Origin: Thiolapillus brandeum
Lineage (GTDB): Bacteria; Pseudomonadota; Gammaproteobacteria; Chromatiales; Chromatiaceae
Length of the DNA: 64,000 nucleotides
Reading direction: 5' to 3'
Assembly (NCBI RefSeq): GCF_000828615.1
Contig: NZ_AP012273.1
Span: 2,666,001 to 2,730,000 of the forward strand
This document shows, piece after piece, positions 8,759-17,793 of the stretch. The notes below the pieces were generated by a model. It did not search any database. It was not told where the DNA came from and saw only the letters and a program-made list of their open reading frames with translations. The translations under genes and the position numbers were made by a program. The first letter of the stretch is position 1. Each line of letters starts with the position of its first letter.

Positions 8759-10224
8759 TGACCCATCCCCACTCATACCGCTGGCTGATTCTCGTTCTGT
8801 GCATCAGCCTGTGTGTAGCCCCCCTGCAGGCATGGAGTAGTGGCAGCAACGAACTGCCTGAAATCGGCGCCGCTTCCGGCAACCTGTTCACACCATTGCA
8901 GGAACAGCAACTGGGCAAGACCTTCATGCGCTATATTCGCGCCACCCAGCCGGTTATCGATGATCCTCTGCTGGACGACTACATCAACAAACTGGGCAAC
9001 AGACTGGTAGAGCATAGCGAAGGCAAGGGGTCGAAGTTTACATTCTTCCTCGTGGACAGCCCGGTGATCAACGCCTACGCCGGTCCTGGCGGTTATATCG
9101 GCGTCTATACCGGCCTGGTGCTCACCACCCAATCCGAAAGCGAACTGGCCGCAGTACTGGCTCACGAAATCACCCATGTCACCCAAAAGCATTTGCAGCG
9201 TGCCTGGTACGCAGCCAGTAACCTGAGCCTGGTGCAAAGTGCCGCTCTGGTAGCGGCAGTCATTCTGGGGGCCACCGTGGGCGGAGATGCCGCCATTGCC
9301 GCCGCATCCGGAGCACAAGCCGCCATGCAGCAGCAACAGATCAATTTCACACGCCAGAACGAAAAAGAAGCCGACCGTCTGGGCATCAACATCCTGCATG
9401 AAGCCAATTTTGATCCTCGCGCCATGCCCAGTTTCTTCACCCGCATGGGCAGGGCCAACCGCAGCTACGGCACCGAACTTCCCGAGTTTCTGCGCACTCA
9501 CCCGGTAACCAATTCCAGAATCGCGGATTCCCTTGGGCGGGCAGAAGTCTACTCATACAAACAGTATGTGGACAGTTTCCACTACCTGCTTGCGAGAACC
9601 ACGCTGAGGGAACGCTCCTTTCATGAGCCACGTGACGCCATCTCCTATTTCACGGCAGCACTCGAGGAAGGCCGCTACCGCGACAAGGCGGCGGCAGCTT
9701 ACGGCCTTGCACTGGCCTTGTTGCGGGACGACCAATATAAAAAAGCGTCCGCTCAGCTGAATGCACTGTTGCAGAATCATCCTGATACTCTGGAATTTAT
9801 TGTTTCCGCTTCCCGCACAGACATGGAGGCCGGCAACAAGAAATCCGCCATCGCCCGCCTGGAAGCTGCCGTTGAAAAGCAGCCCCTGAGCTATCCATTG
9901 CAGATCACTCTTGCAGAATTCTATTTGCGTGCGGGCAAAGCCAAAACCGCCTACCGCAAGCTTTCATTTCTGGCATCCCTGCGCCCGGAGAACACTCATG
10001 TGTACAAGTTGTTGGCAGAGGCCGCAGCCGACATGGGGCGCCAGGCGGAAAGCCATCAGCACATGGCCATGCACTACTATCTGAAAGGCGCCCTGGAAGC
10101 ATCCGCCCTGCAACTGAAAATTGCCCTGCGCGTTCCAAACCTGAATTTCTATGAAACAGCACGACTGGAATCCCAACTGAAAAAAGTGCAAAAAGAAATT
10201 GATGATTTGAAAGAGAAGAAATAG
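8758..10224 (+). CDS. bepA: BepA-like periplasmic M48 metalloprotease with TPR repeats
   Basis: The 488-aa protein resembles BepA (YfgC), the periplasmic protease/chaperone that monitors assembly of outer-membrane proteins such as LptD. It has an N-terminal signal peptide (about 1-27), an M48 peptidase domain with HEITH at 136-140 and a downstream EADRLG that supplies the third zinc ligand, and helical TPR-like repeats from about 290 to the end. Length matches E. coli BepA (487 aa). Start ATG 8758 shares its A with the TGA of the VWA gene; the longer frame from 8605 is inside that gene. Presence in a MoxR-VWA operon is unusual and suggests an envelope function for the operon (inference). Confidence 0.85.
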   Translation: MTHPHSYRWLILVLCISLCVAPLQAWSSGSNELPEIGAASGNLFTPLQEQQLGKTFMRYIRATQPVIDDPLLDDYINKLGNRLVEHSEGKGSKFTFFLVDSPVINAYAGPGGYIGVYTGLVLTTQSESELAAVLAHEITHVTQKHLQRAWYAASNLSLVQSAALVAAVILGATVGGDAAIAAASGAQAAMQQQQINFTRQNEKEADRLGINILHEANFDPRAMPSFFTRMGRANRSYGTELPEFLRTHPVTNSRIADSLGRAEVYSYKQYVDSFHYLLARTTLRERSFHEPRDAISYFTAALEEGRYRDKAAAAYGLALALLRDDQYKKASAQLNALLQNHPDTLEFIVSASRTDMEAGNKKSAIARLEAAVEKQPLSYPLQITLAEFYLRAGKAKTAYRKLSFLASLRPENTHVYKLLAEAAADMGRQAESHQHMAMHYYLKGALEASALQLKIALRVPNLNFYETARLESQLKKVQKEIDDLKEKK

Positions 10225-10361
10225 AGTGAATCCATCTTCTTCTGTTCAATGCCAGCTGAACTACCCCCCATTCCACGGCATCATCTTTGCTGAAGTCACA
10301 GAACAGGAATAAGCAGCCACCTGAAACGTCTTGTACATATACTGGAAAATACCGTGCAGTT

Positions 10362-10376
10362 GGTATGTTTCATACC
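10362..10376. promoter_or_regulatory. Operator-like palindrome upstream of the HU-like gene
   Basis: The inverted repeat GGTATG-TTT-CATACC lies 120 bp upstream of the start at 10496, just after TTGTAC (10331), which could be a -35 element. It may be a regulator site; no match to a known operator is claimed. Confidence 0.3.
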
Positions 10377-10495
10377 CACCAGAAGTCAAAATATGCCGTA
10401 TATATCAACTGAAAGCACATTTTCACTATGTCAACAAAAAATATTGTGGTAAGTTCCGATACGGAATTACCCGATAACCTAAGGAGAGTAACCAG

Positions 10496-10870
10496 ATGGT
10501 TAAAAAGACCACCAAGAAAGTCGTTGCCAAGGCAGCGCCCAAGAAACTGCCTGCCATAAGCAAGAAGCAGACCAAGAGCCAGATCATCACTGCTATCGCA
10601 GATGATACCGGTTTGACCAAGAAAGAAGTACAAGCTGTATTTTCTTCCTTGAGCGACCTTATCACCCGCCACATCAAAAAACGTGGCTCCGGAGAATTTG
10701 CCATTCCCGATACCGGCGTCAAGATTCGCCGCGTCAAGAAACCTGCCCGCAAAGCGCGTATGGGACGCAACCCGGCCACCGGCGAACCCATGAAGATTGC
10801 AGCAAAACCTGCAAGCACCACTGTAAAGGTCACTGCTCTCAAAGCACTCAAGGACATTGTCTCCATGTAG
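10496..10870 (+). CDS. HU/IHF-family DNA-binding protein with basic N-terminal extension
   Basis: The 124-aa nucleoid protein has an HU-type core (SQIITAIADDTGLTKKEV, then the beta-arm region around GRNPATGEP, a hallmark of HU proteins). The core is preceded by about 22 Lys/Ala-rich residues (KKTTKKVVAKAAPKK), giving a histone-H1-like tail not found in E. coli HU (90 aa). It would bind and bend DNA, with the tail adding non-specific affinity. ATG 10496 has the ribosome binding site AAGGAG. A strong terminator follows, so it is monocistronic. Confidence 0.9.
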   Translation: MVKKTTKKVVAKAAPKKLPAISKKQTKSQIITAIADDTGLTKKEVQAVFSSLSDLITRHIKKRGSGEFAIPDTGVKIRRVKKPARKARMGRNPATGEPMKIAAKPASTTVKVTALKALKDIVSM

Positions 10871-10894
10871 GACCCGCAGCAGTCATGCAGAGTA

Positions 10895-10923
10895 AAAGCC
10901 AGCGCCCAGGCGCTGGCTTTTTT
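10895..10923 (+). terminator. Rho-independent terminator of the HU-like gene
   Basis: Stem AAGCCAGCG / CGCTGGCTT with loop CCCAGG is followed by a run of T, 25 bp after the stop codon. Confidence 0.9.
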
Positions 10924-10928
10924 ATGTC

Positions 10929-11010
10929 CATGGATGGACAGTATGCCGCAAGGAGCCAGGGATGGCGGTGCGGCGGGCCATGGATGGACTGCGTGCCGCA
11001 AGGAGTCAGG
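10929..11010. repeat. Short direct repeat (two imperfect units)
   Basis: Two units share CCATGGATGGAC, a 4-bp variable part, TGCCGCAAGGAG and CAGGG (starting near 10929 and 10978). They lie between the HU terminator and the end of the convergent retropepsin-like gene. Confidence 0.55.
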
Positions 11011-11527
11011 GCAACTGGCGCAGTGTCAAGGTATCCCCTTTTTGAACAATTTCCAGTTTCTTCAGAAAACTCATGCCCAGCAACACCTGGTCAGCCGGTT
11101 TGAGGTCGGGAAGTATGCTGGCACTTATATTGCGCAACTCGATGTTTCCCAGAGACACCCGGTTCAGCCGGGTCTGCCATACGGCGACCACTCCATTGGC
11201 CGTATGACTGAACCCCCCGGCACGCTTTTCCAGTCTCAGTTTCCGAGCGAGTTTTTCTGAAATGGCCACATCCGTGGCACCGGTATCCACCAGGAATACG
11301 ACAGGCTGGCCATTGATGGCACCGGTCGCAACATAGTGCCCCTGGGGATTGCGTTTGAGCTCGACTTCGCGAACTCCCTGGGCCGTCAACTGCCCCAGGG
11401 GCTGCTGATTGGGATTCTCGCGCTCTTCAAGAACCCGGGAAAAGAACAGGGTGAGCAGCACCAACAGCAGCACCCAGGCCCCAATGATCATGCCTTTTCC
11501 CAGGCCTTTTCCCGGTTGAGCATCCAT
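11006..11527 (-). CDS. Retropepsin-like clan AA aspartic protease, membrane-anchored
   Basis: The 173-aa protein has one N-terminal transmembrane helix (about 13-33) and a single aspartic-protease domain facing the periplasm. The catalytic motif FLVDTGATDVAIS has the DTGA signature of retropepsin-like bacterial proteins (the TIGR02281 group). As in retropepsins only one DTG is present, so activity would need a dimer. The later VLLGMSFL segment is the conserved hydrophobic-Gly motif of the family. It precedes no obvious substrate; the MlaC-like gene lies upstream on the same strand, 33 bp away. Confidence 0.85.
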   Translation of the reverse strand: MDAQPGKGLGKGMIIGAWVLLLVLLTLFFSRVLEERENPNQQPLGQLTAQGVREVELKRNPQGHYVATGAINGQPVVFLVDTGATDVAISEKLARKLRLEKRAGGFSHTANGVVAVWQTRLNRVSLGNIELRNISASILPDLKPADQVLLGMSFLKKLEIVQKGDTLTLRQLP

Positions 11528-11560
11528 CTGGATTCGCTAAGCGGCTATCCCCAACAGGGT

Positions 11561-12247
11561 TCAGCTGCCTGAAGCAGGCTGATGGTAGGGCCGCCTCATG
11601 AATTGCTGATTACGGCCCGACGGCCGATACATGGTCTGGCGGAACTGGCGCCGATAATGGATAACGGCACTTTGGCCATTGGCCATGACATCGAATACCT
11701 TCCAGCCGCTTTTGGCCTTGTAGAAACGAAAATCCAGACGCGTGGGATAACCACGAGCCCCTCTTATTGCGGTAGTAACCACGCCGGTACGCCCATCGGG
11801 GTTCATACGCTGGGACATCACCTGTACATCCTGATTATTGTAGCTGACCAGACGCTGCACCATGGTGGACAAAAACTGCCGTTCAATGCGCTGGGTCATA
11901 CGCGCTTTCTGGTCATCGCTCATGTGACGGTACATATTGCCCGCTGCGGATTTGGCCATATATTCAAAATCAAAATAGGGGGCCACCTGCTCCTGCAAAT
12001 ATTCTTCCAGGGAATGGATATCGATATCCCTGCCCTGCAGACGCGCCAGGAGATCGCTCATGCCTTTTTGCACCAAACCTGCAGGACTGTCCATGGGATA
12101 TTCACGTGGAGCAGGTGCCGGAGGGCGTATGGGCATGACGCCCGGCATAGGGGGCGCATAGCCATACGGTGGCATTCCTGTCCCCGGCTGTGCCTGAACT
12201 ACCCCCATACTCATGACTGCTGCAATGGCTACTACTGTTTTCTTCAT
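11561..12247 (-). CDS. MlaC/Ttg2D-like periplasmic phospholipid-binding protein
   Basis: The 228-aa exported protein has a signal peptide (MKKTVVAIAAVMSMGVVQA), a Pro/Gly/Met-rich spacer (about 20-55) and an MlaC-type domain (SLEEYLQEQVAPYFDFEYMA, then FLSTMVQRLVSY, and a C-terminal beta region with GWKVFDVMANG). MlaC proteins ferry phospholipids between outer and inner membranes. Here the rest of an mla operon is not adjacent, so this may be a stand-alone paralogue. Ribosome binding site AGGAGGAAG precedes ATG 12247. Confidence 0.8.
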   Translation of the reverse strand: MKKTVVAIAAVMSMGVVQAQPGTGMPPYGYAPPMPGVMPIRPPAPAPREYPMDSPAGLVQKGMSDLLARLQGRDIDIHSLEEYLQEQVAPYFDFEYMAKSAAGNMYRHMSDDQKARMTQRIERQFLSTMVQRLVSYNNQDVQVMSQRMNPDGRTGVVTTAIRGARGYPTRLDFRFYKAKSGWKVFDVMANGQSAVIHYRRQFRQTMYRPSGRNQQFMRRPYHQPASGS

Positions 12248-12280
12248 TATTTCTTCCTCCTCTCCTGTAAACTGCTTAGA

Positions 12281-12310
12281 CCCTGCCGGAAAGGTTTCCG
12301 GCAGGGTTTT
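12281..12310. terminator. Strong hairpin between the norD-like and mlaC-like genes
   Basis: Stem CCCTGCCGGAAA / TTTCCGGCAGGG. The T run follows on the plus strand, while both flanking genes read minus. It likely terminates the upstream norD-like transcript with weak U-tract help, or is a processing site. Confidence 0.6.
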
Positions 12311-12322
12311 GGTTGCTTCTTT

Positions 12323-14434
12323 TCAGCTGGTAATCTTACGATAGATATCAGAAACCTTTAAGGGCAGTTTTGCCACATCATCCAGAACCACATAATTGGC
12401 CTTTCCATACATATGAGGCAGGTAATCTGCGCCTTCCTTATCTATGGTGATACAAAACGGATGAATCCCCGCCACCCTGGCTTCGAACAACGCCTGCCGC
12501 GTATCCTCGATACCGTATTCCCCCCGGTAATAATGATCATAGTCATCAGGTTTGCCATCCGACAGCGTGATCAGCAACTTGGTTCTGGCTTCAACCTCTT
12601 CCAGCATGCGGGTAAAATGGCGGATGGGCGCACCCATGCGCGTATAGTCCTTGGGCTCGATACTGCCTATAGCACCCTTGACCTTGTCGCTCAGGGATTC
12701 ATGGAAACTCTTGATACGATATACCTCGCAGCGCTTTCTTGCCCAACCCGAAAAACCGTAGATGGCATACCTGTCCCCCAGAACCTGCAGAGATTCCACC
12801 AGGAGCACCAGGGCCTCCCGTTCCGCATCATTGATCCAACCCTTGGTGGAGCCTGACATATCCACCATGAACAGCACAGCGATATTTCTCTCATCCTTGT
12901 GCATGCGGGAGAACACACGCTCGGACATTTCCATTCCAGACTGCATGTCCGCCAGGGCTTCGACAAAGGCATCGATGTCGATATCCTCACCCTGGGGCTG
13001 GCGGCGCAGCACCTTGTCCTCACCCCGCAGCACTTCGAAGCTGCGATGCAGGGAACGCACCAATCCACGGTATTTTTCCAGGGTGCGGGCATAAAAGGCC
13101 TCATCTCCGGCCGGCTGTTCGATTTCCCGCAGAACACACCAGTTCTTGCGGTAGTGCAGGCGCCCGAAATCCCATTCATCATAGAACCAGGCGCCTTCCT
13201 CGTGATAGGTACCACCCCAGACATCATCCGGGGCCAGCTCATCGTCTTCCAGCAGGGAGGAGTCATACTCACCTTCCCCGGCAGGAACCAGGTAATCCTC
13301 AGGTATTGCTGTCAGATCAAGCTGGATAGAGGTCATAATCGGTTTCAAATGCTCGGGGACAGGTACAACCTGGTCAGCCATCAGCAGTTCCAGTTCCGGC
13401 AAATCGTTGCTGTCCGGGCCAGGGTTGCGTTCTCTGAGTTCAAAAGAATCTACAGACTTGTCGGCATCCTCGGACATCTCATCAGCCAGTACGCGCAAGG
13501 CATCCCGAAACCGGGCTTGTTCCCGCTGCAACCGCAGTTCCCGGGCCTGCCAGGCCAAAGGCAGATCCATGCCACCGGCATAACAAGGCATGGGCGGGAC
13601 AGGACGCTCATAGAGACGGGCCAGGGCCGCCACACTGTCCTCTACTGACACCAGTGTCTCCAACTCACTGCGCATGGCCTGCAATGCGCATTCCTGACCG
13701 GCGTCGGACAACCGCTCCTGCAATTGCTGCATCTGGCGGTAGAGACCAGGCAGATCACTGCGCAGATAGTTGTCCAGGCGAAGGGTTTCCAGGAACTGAA
13801 ACCAGTGCAATGCCTTTTGTTCATCGGCATAAGGGGACAGCAATACCCGGGGATCAATATTGAAGGTGCCGTACCTGGTCTGCCCCCACAGATGGGTCGC
13901 CATAGCCTTGTAGAGATGGAAATTGTCATCTTCATCATTGAAACGGGCCATCATCTCCGGCAGATAGAGCACTTCACCATCCGTCCAGGACCGGTTGTCC
14001 TCCTGCAGCTCCAGTCTGCGTCCGGAGAGACCATGAATGAAGGGCGCCAGTATGGGAAGAGTATCCTCCAACAGGGCCGCAGAGGCCCGCAGGTGGCCAA
14101 ACTCCAGAAACCCTTCCAGGTCCTTGATCACCTCCATCGCCGGATGCAGACCGGCCCGGTCATAAGTGTCCATGGCATGCAGACACCAGGCAGCTATCAT
14201 CTCGGCATCCATGCATGCCAAAGCACGCATGGACCTGGCAGAAAACTCAAAGGCCAGCTGCACGTTGGTACTGGATACGCGCCGTGCCCACTGCAACACC
14301 AGCCGTTGCTGCACAGCAGGCAATCCTGCCAGTTCTGCAGCAATCGCTTCCGTTTGCAGGAAGGAAAACTCAACTTCCAGTATCTCATCGAGTTCCCTGC
14401 CGATGTCCTCGGCCTGCAGCAACGGCTCAACCAT
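12323..14434 (-). CDS. NorD/CbbO-type VWA-domain protein
   Basis: The 703-aa soluble protein has a long helical N-terminal region and a C-terminal VWA domain with a MIDAS motif (VDMSGS, Asp at 525), followed by LLITLSDGKPDD and a conserved RGEYGIEDT block typical of NorD/CbbO. Such proteins work with a MoxR-class ATPase (NorQ/CbbQ) to activate nitric oxide reductase or Rubisco. No norQ/cbbQ, nor or cbb gene lies next to it; the only MoxR ATPase in view is at 6415, which has its own partner. It is followed downstream by the hairpin at 12281 and preceded by the HD-GYP gene 12 bp away on the same strand. Confidence 0.85.
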   Translation of the reverse strand: MVEPLLQAEDIGRELDEILEVEFSFLQTEAIAAELAGLPAVQQRLVLQWARRVSSTNVQLAFEFSARSMRALACMDAEMIAAWCLHAMDTYDRAGLHPAMEVIKDLEGFLEFGHLRASAALLEDTLPILAPFIHGLSGRRLELQEDNRSWTDGEVLYLPEMMARFNDEDDNFHLYKAMATHLWGQTRYGTFNIDPRVLLSPYADEQKALHWFQFLETLRLDNYLRSDLPGLYRQMQQLQERLSDAGQECALQAMRSELETLVSVEDSVAALARLYERPVPPMPCYAGGMDLPLAWQARELRLQREQARFRDALRVLADEMSEDADKSVDSFELRERNPGPDSNDLPELELLMADQVVPVPEHLKPIMTSIQLDLTAIPEDYLVPAGEGEYDSSLLEDDELAPDDVWGGTYHEEGAWFYDEWDFGRLHYRKNWCVLREIEQPAGDEAFYARTLEKYRGLVRSLHRSFEVLRGEDKVLRRQPQGEDIDIDAFVEALADMQSGMEMSERVFSRMHKDERNIAVLFMVDMSGSTKGWINDAEREALVLLVESLQVLGDRYAIYGFSGWARKRCEVYRIKSFHESLSDKVKGAIGSIEPKDYTRMGAPIRHFTRMLEEVEARTKLLITLSDGKPDDYDHYYRGEYGIEDTRQALFEARVAGIHPFCITIDKEGADYLPHMYGKANYVVLDDVAKLPLKVSDIYRKITS

Positions 14435-14446
14435 CAGTCTGGCTTC

Positions 14447-15706
14447 TCATTGATCTGAAAACTTTTGCGCGATAAGAACAAAATCATCGGCCACGGTATT
14501 CAAGGCTTTCACTACGTCCGGATCAAACATCCGACCGGATTGCTCCCCAATGTAGGCCAGCGCTTCCCGGTGGGTGTAAGCCTCTTTGTACACGCGCCTG
14601 GAGATCAGTGCATCATATACATCCGCGACAGCCATGATACGCCCGGACAGGGGGATGTTTTCCCCGGACAGGCCGCGGGGATATCCACTACCATCCCATT
14701 TTTCATGATGAGTCCAGGCGACCTCCGCCGCCAGTTGCAGAAAATGGTTACTCCCCAGCTTGTCCCCGGCATGCATCAGGGCATCCTTGCCATATACCGT
14801 ATGCTTCTTCATCTCCTCGAATTCCTCTGCGGTAAGCTTGCCTGGCTTCAGCAGGATTTCATCCGGTACGCCGATTTTTCCAATATCATGGAGGGGTGCG
14901 GACTGGGACAGCAGATCAATAGCCGAATCATCGAGTATTGCCGCATGCCGGGATGACTGCTGCTGCAACTGCCGGGCCAGGGCCGCCACGTAGTGCCGGG
15001 TTCGAATAATGTGATTACCGGTTTCGATATCCCGGTATTCCGCCAGAGAAGCCATGGTGTCCACGGTGACTTCCTGGGTCAGCTGCAATTCCCCAGCGCC
15101 TCTCTGTACTGCTTCAATAGTGTCTTCAAGACTGCTCAGCAGACGCCCGATCATGAATACCAGAATTACTGAAATAGCCAGGTAATTCCCCACCATGATT
15201 GCAAACAGGGCCGGACCAACACGCAGGAAAGCCGCCCAACCTGGCACGAACAGTACATCGATGGCAGCTATCAGCAACAGGAAACCAATATTGGATGCTA
15301 CTACCAGATACCCGTTGCGGCTGCTCAACAGTAAACTGGCAAGGACGGGGGTAAAGAGAAGCCACAACCAGCCTGCACCCTGACTTCCGGTAATCAGCAG
15401 TAGCGCCAGGGCCAGGAACTGGATGACCCCCAACACCCCATACACCCTGGCATGGTAGGAAAGGCTGGGTTTAAGCACCAGGTACAGCAACAGGGAATAC
15501 ACCAGGGTATCAACGACCACCACCATCCAGAGCCCCGCCCGAGCTCCCAGAACCACACCAAGGACATAGGGAACAATGAGAACAATCCAGGAAATGCCCA
15601 GCATTCCATACAGAATTTTTTCCTGGGCGCAGCGCAGGGAATCACAGTCGCTGCTCCTTCTGCGCAGAATATAGCGATGCAGCTTTTCAGCCAGGAAGTT
15701 CTTCAC
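14447..15706 (-). CDS. Membrane HD-GYP domain cyclic di-GMP phosphodiesterase
   Basis: The 419-aa protein has about six N-terminal membrane helices (25-200) and a C-terminal HD-GYP domain. Visible active-site parts are LHDIGKIGVPD (the HD pair) and GSGYPRGL (GYP loop), plus VADVYDAL, so it should hydrolyse c-di-GMP. The start is GTG 15706, one base overlapping the TAG of ubiD, so the two are co-translated. It balances the diguanylate cyclase at 996-3245 in this window, though no direct link is shown. Confidence 0.9.
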   Translation of the reverse strand: MKNFLAEKLHRYILRRRSSDCDSLRCAQEKILYGMLGISWIVLIVPYVLGVVLGARAGLWMVVVVDTLVYSLLLYLVLKPSLSYHARVYGVLGVIQFLALALLLITGSQGAGWLWLLFTPVLASLLLSSRNGYLVVASNIGFLLLIAAIDVLFVPGWAAFLRVGPALFAIMVGNYLAISVILVFMIGRLLSSLEDTIEAVQRGAGELQLTQEVTVDTMASLAEYRDIETGNHIIRTRHYVAALARQLQQQSSRHAAILDDSAIDLLSQSAPLHDIGKIGVPDEILLKPGKLTAEEFEEMKKHTVYGKDALMHAGDKLGSNHFLQLAAEVAWTHHEKWDGSGYPRGLSGENIPLSGRIMAVADVYDALISRRVYKEAYTHREALAYIGEQSGRMFDPDVVKALNTVADDFVLIAQKFSDQ

Positions 15707-17175
15707 TACAGGTTCAGCTCCAGATCATTCCATAGCTCATCGATCCGGTTCTTCACATTCTCGTCCATGACAATAGGCCGGCCCCATTCCCGACTGGTTT
15801 CACCCGGCCACTTGTTGGTGGCATCGAGTCCCATTTTTGATCCGAGGCCAGACACCGGGGAAGCAAAATCCAGATAATCGATAGGTGTGTTTTCCACCAG
15901 GGTAAGGTCCCGGGCGGGATCCATGCGCGTGGTCATGGCCCAGATAACATCATTCCAGTCCCGCACGTTCACGTCATCATCGGTAACAATAACGAATTTG
16001 GTGTACATGAACTGGCGCAGGAAAGACCAGACACCGAACATGACCCGCTTGGCATGCCCCGGATACTGCTTCTTCATACTCACTACCGCCATCCGATAGG
16101 AACAGCCTTCCGGCGGCAGATAAAAATCCGTGATCTCGGGAAACTGTTTCTGCAGTATGGGCACGAATACTTCGTTGAGCGCGACGCCCAGAATGGCGGG
16201 TTCATCGGGAGGACGTCCGGTATAGGTACTATGATAGATGGGGTTCTTCCGGTGGGTAATACGCTCGATACTGAACACGGGAAAATCATCCACTTCATTG
16301 TAGTAACCCGTGTGGTCCCCAAAAGGGCCTTCCGGCGCCATGTCGTCGGGATGAATAACGCCTTCCAGGACATACTCCGCGGAAGCCGGCACCTGCAGGT
16401 TACTCCCAAGGCAGCGGGTAACCTCCGTACGTGAACCGCGCAGCAGTCCGGCAAAGGCGTATTCCGAAAGGCTGTCCGGCACAGGGGTGACTGCTGCCAG
16501 AATAGTGGCGGGGTCAGCGCCCAGGGCCACCGCCACGGGGAATGGCTCACCGGGGTGGGCTTCCTGCCATTCGCGAAAATCCAGGGCACCGCCGCGATGC
16601 GCCAGCCAGCGCATGATCACCCGGTTGTGACCAATCACCTGCATACGATAGATACCGAGGTTCTGGCGCTGCTTGTGTGGCCCCCGGGTAACGACCAGCC
16701 CCCAGGTAATGAGAGGGCCGGCATCTCCGGGCCAGCAGGTTTGCACAGGCAGCTTCCCCAGATCCACCTCCCGGCCCTCCTGCACGACTTCCTGGCAAGG
16801 GGCAGAGCGGCGTTCCTTGGGTGCCATATCCAGCACCTTGCGGTACATGGGGATCTTGTCCCAGGCATCCTTCATGCCCCGGGGTGGATCCGGTTCCTTG
16901 AGCATGGCCAGCAACCTGCCCACTTCACGCAAGGCTTCCACGGAGTCCTCCCCCATACCCAGAGCAACACGGCGGGGCGTACCAAACAGGTTGGTAAGCA
17001 CCGGCGTCTCGTAGCCCTTGGGGTTCTCGAACAGAAGGGCTGGACCGCCAGCGCGCAAGACCCGGTCGCTGACTTCAGTCATTTCCAGAAAGGGATCAAC
17101 TTCCGCTTTGATACGCTGCAGTTCTCCCTGCTGTTCAAGCCCAAGAATGAAATCCCGCAAGTCCTGATATTTCAT
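15706..17175 (-). CDS. ubiD: 4-hydroxy-3-polyprenylbenzoate decarboxylase UbiD
   Basis: The 489-aa protein matches UbiD (E. coli 497 aa), the prenylated-FMN-dependent decarboxylase of ubiquinone biosynthesis. It begins [19 protein letters not shown] and carries family blocks such as [22 protein letters not shown] (the conserved glutamate region for prFMN chemistry) and [19 protein letters not shown]. It is the first gene of an apparent operon ubiD - HD-GYP - norD-like. Partner ubiX is not in the window. Confidence 0.95.
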   Translation of the reverse strand: MKYQDLRDFILGLEQQGELQRIKAEVDPFLEMTEVSDRVLRAGGPALLFENPKGYETPVLTNLFGTPRRVALGMGEDSVEALREVGRLLAMLKEPDPPRGMKDAWDKIPMYRKVLDMAPKERRSAPCQEVVQEGREVDLGKLPVQTCWPGDAGPLITWGLVVTRGPHKQRQNLGIYRMQVIGHNRVIMRWLAHRGGALDFREWQEAHPGEPFPVAVALGADPATILAAVTPVPDSLSEYAFAGLLRGSRTEVTRCLGSNLQVPASAEYVLEGVIHPDDMAPEGPFGDHTGYYNEVDDFPVFSIERITHRKNPIYHSTYTGRPPDEPAILGVALNEVFVPILQKQFPEITDFYLPPEGCSYRMAVVSMKKQYPGHAKRVMFGVWSFLRQFMYTKFVIVTDDDVNVRDWNDVIWAMTTRMDPARDLTLVENTPIDYLDFASPVSGLGSKMGLDATNKWPGETSREWGRPIVMDENVKNRIDELWNDLELNL

Positions 17176-17268
17176 GAATCACCAACTTTTCGTGAGTCCC
17201 GTGGAAATGAATATGCCTGAGGCAAGGTCTCTTTATACACAACAAATGACAACCGTGAGGACATTATC

Positions 17269-17577
17269 ATGAAAACACTTATCACCGTTTCCGCCCTCTT
17301 TTTGGTGAGCAACATGGCCTTTGGCGAAACCTTTGCCTATGAGCGCCAGCTGGCCAGTGAAGACCTGGATCCCAACATTCCCAGCCTGTCAGAGGGCATC
17401 ACCAACCCCATGTCTTCTCAGGCCCCGGTTACGGCCTCCTTGCAGGATGTTTATCGTGGCAACCCGGACGTTGAAGTCGGGCCTGCCGAGTCGGACAGCC
17501 TGGGCATGCAGAAACATGAGTCCATCTACACTGCCTACGACATGTTGATTGAAAGCAACCCGGATCTGGAAGTATAG
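17269..17577 (+). CDS. Small exported hypothetical protein, 102 aa
   Basis: A signal peptide (MKTLITVSALFLVSNMAFG) precedes a short mature acidic region with two related motifs ending in NPDVEV and NPDLEV. The family is not recognised. ATG 17269 is preceded by TGAGGAC. Its stop codon TAG (17575-17577) lies inside the left terminus of the inverted-repeat element 17573-17738, so the C-terminus may have been set by that insertion. Confidence 0.65.
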   Translation: MKTLITVSALFLVSNMAFGETFAYERQLASEDLDPNIPSLSEGITNPMSSQAPVTASLQDVYRGNPDVEVGPAESDSLGMQKHESIYTAYDMLIESNPDLEV

Positions 17578-17738
17578 GGCACATCTAATAATTCATGTCT
17601 GGCATCTCTGCGCTTGAGGAGCTCAATAACTTCGTTGAATATCTTACAAATAGCTGGCTATTTGCTGCGATCTTCGCCTTGTTCTTGAGCTCCTCAAACA
17701 CAGATCTGCTCAAACAGAATCAATAGAGATGCCCTATA
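17573..17738. mobile_element. MITE-like inverted-repeat element (166 bp)
   Basis: Perfect 9-bp ends TATAGGGCA / TGCCCTATA enclose further inverted repeats (CTTGAGGAGCTCAA against TTGAGCTCCTCAA, and AAATAGCTGGCTATTT in the centre). No coding capacity. The left end overlaps the stop codon of the preceding small gene. The central AATAGC-GGC-TATTT motif resembles the centre of the elements at 4865 and 24048, but the termini differ. Confidence 0.65.
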
Positions 17739-17750
17739 GATCCAGCCAGC

Positions 17751-17785
17751 CCCTTCCCCGCACTCCTTCGGGGAAGGGTTTCTTT
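17751..17785 (+). terminator. Rho-independent terminator
   Basis: Stem CCCTTCCCCG / CGGGGAAGGG followed by TTTCTTT lies between the convergent genes ending at 17577 and 17794. Confidence 0.8.
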
Positions 17786-17793
17786 ACGAACAG

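Noticed and set aside
12281-12310. Hairpin as a riboswitch for the mlaC-like gene
   Set aside because: It is a simple perfect stem without a conserved aptamer; better explained as a terminator or processing stem.
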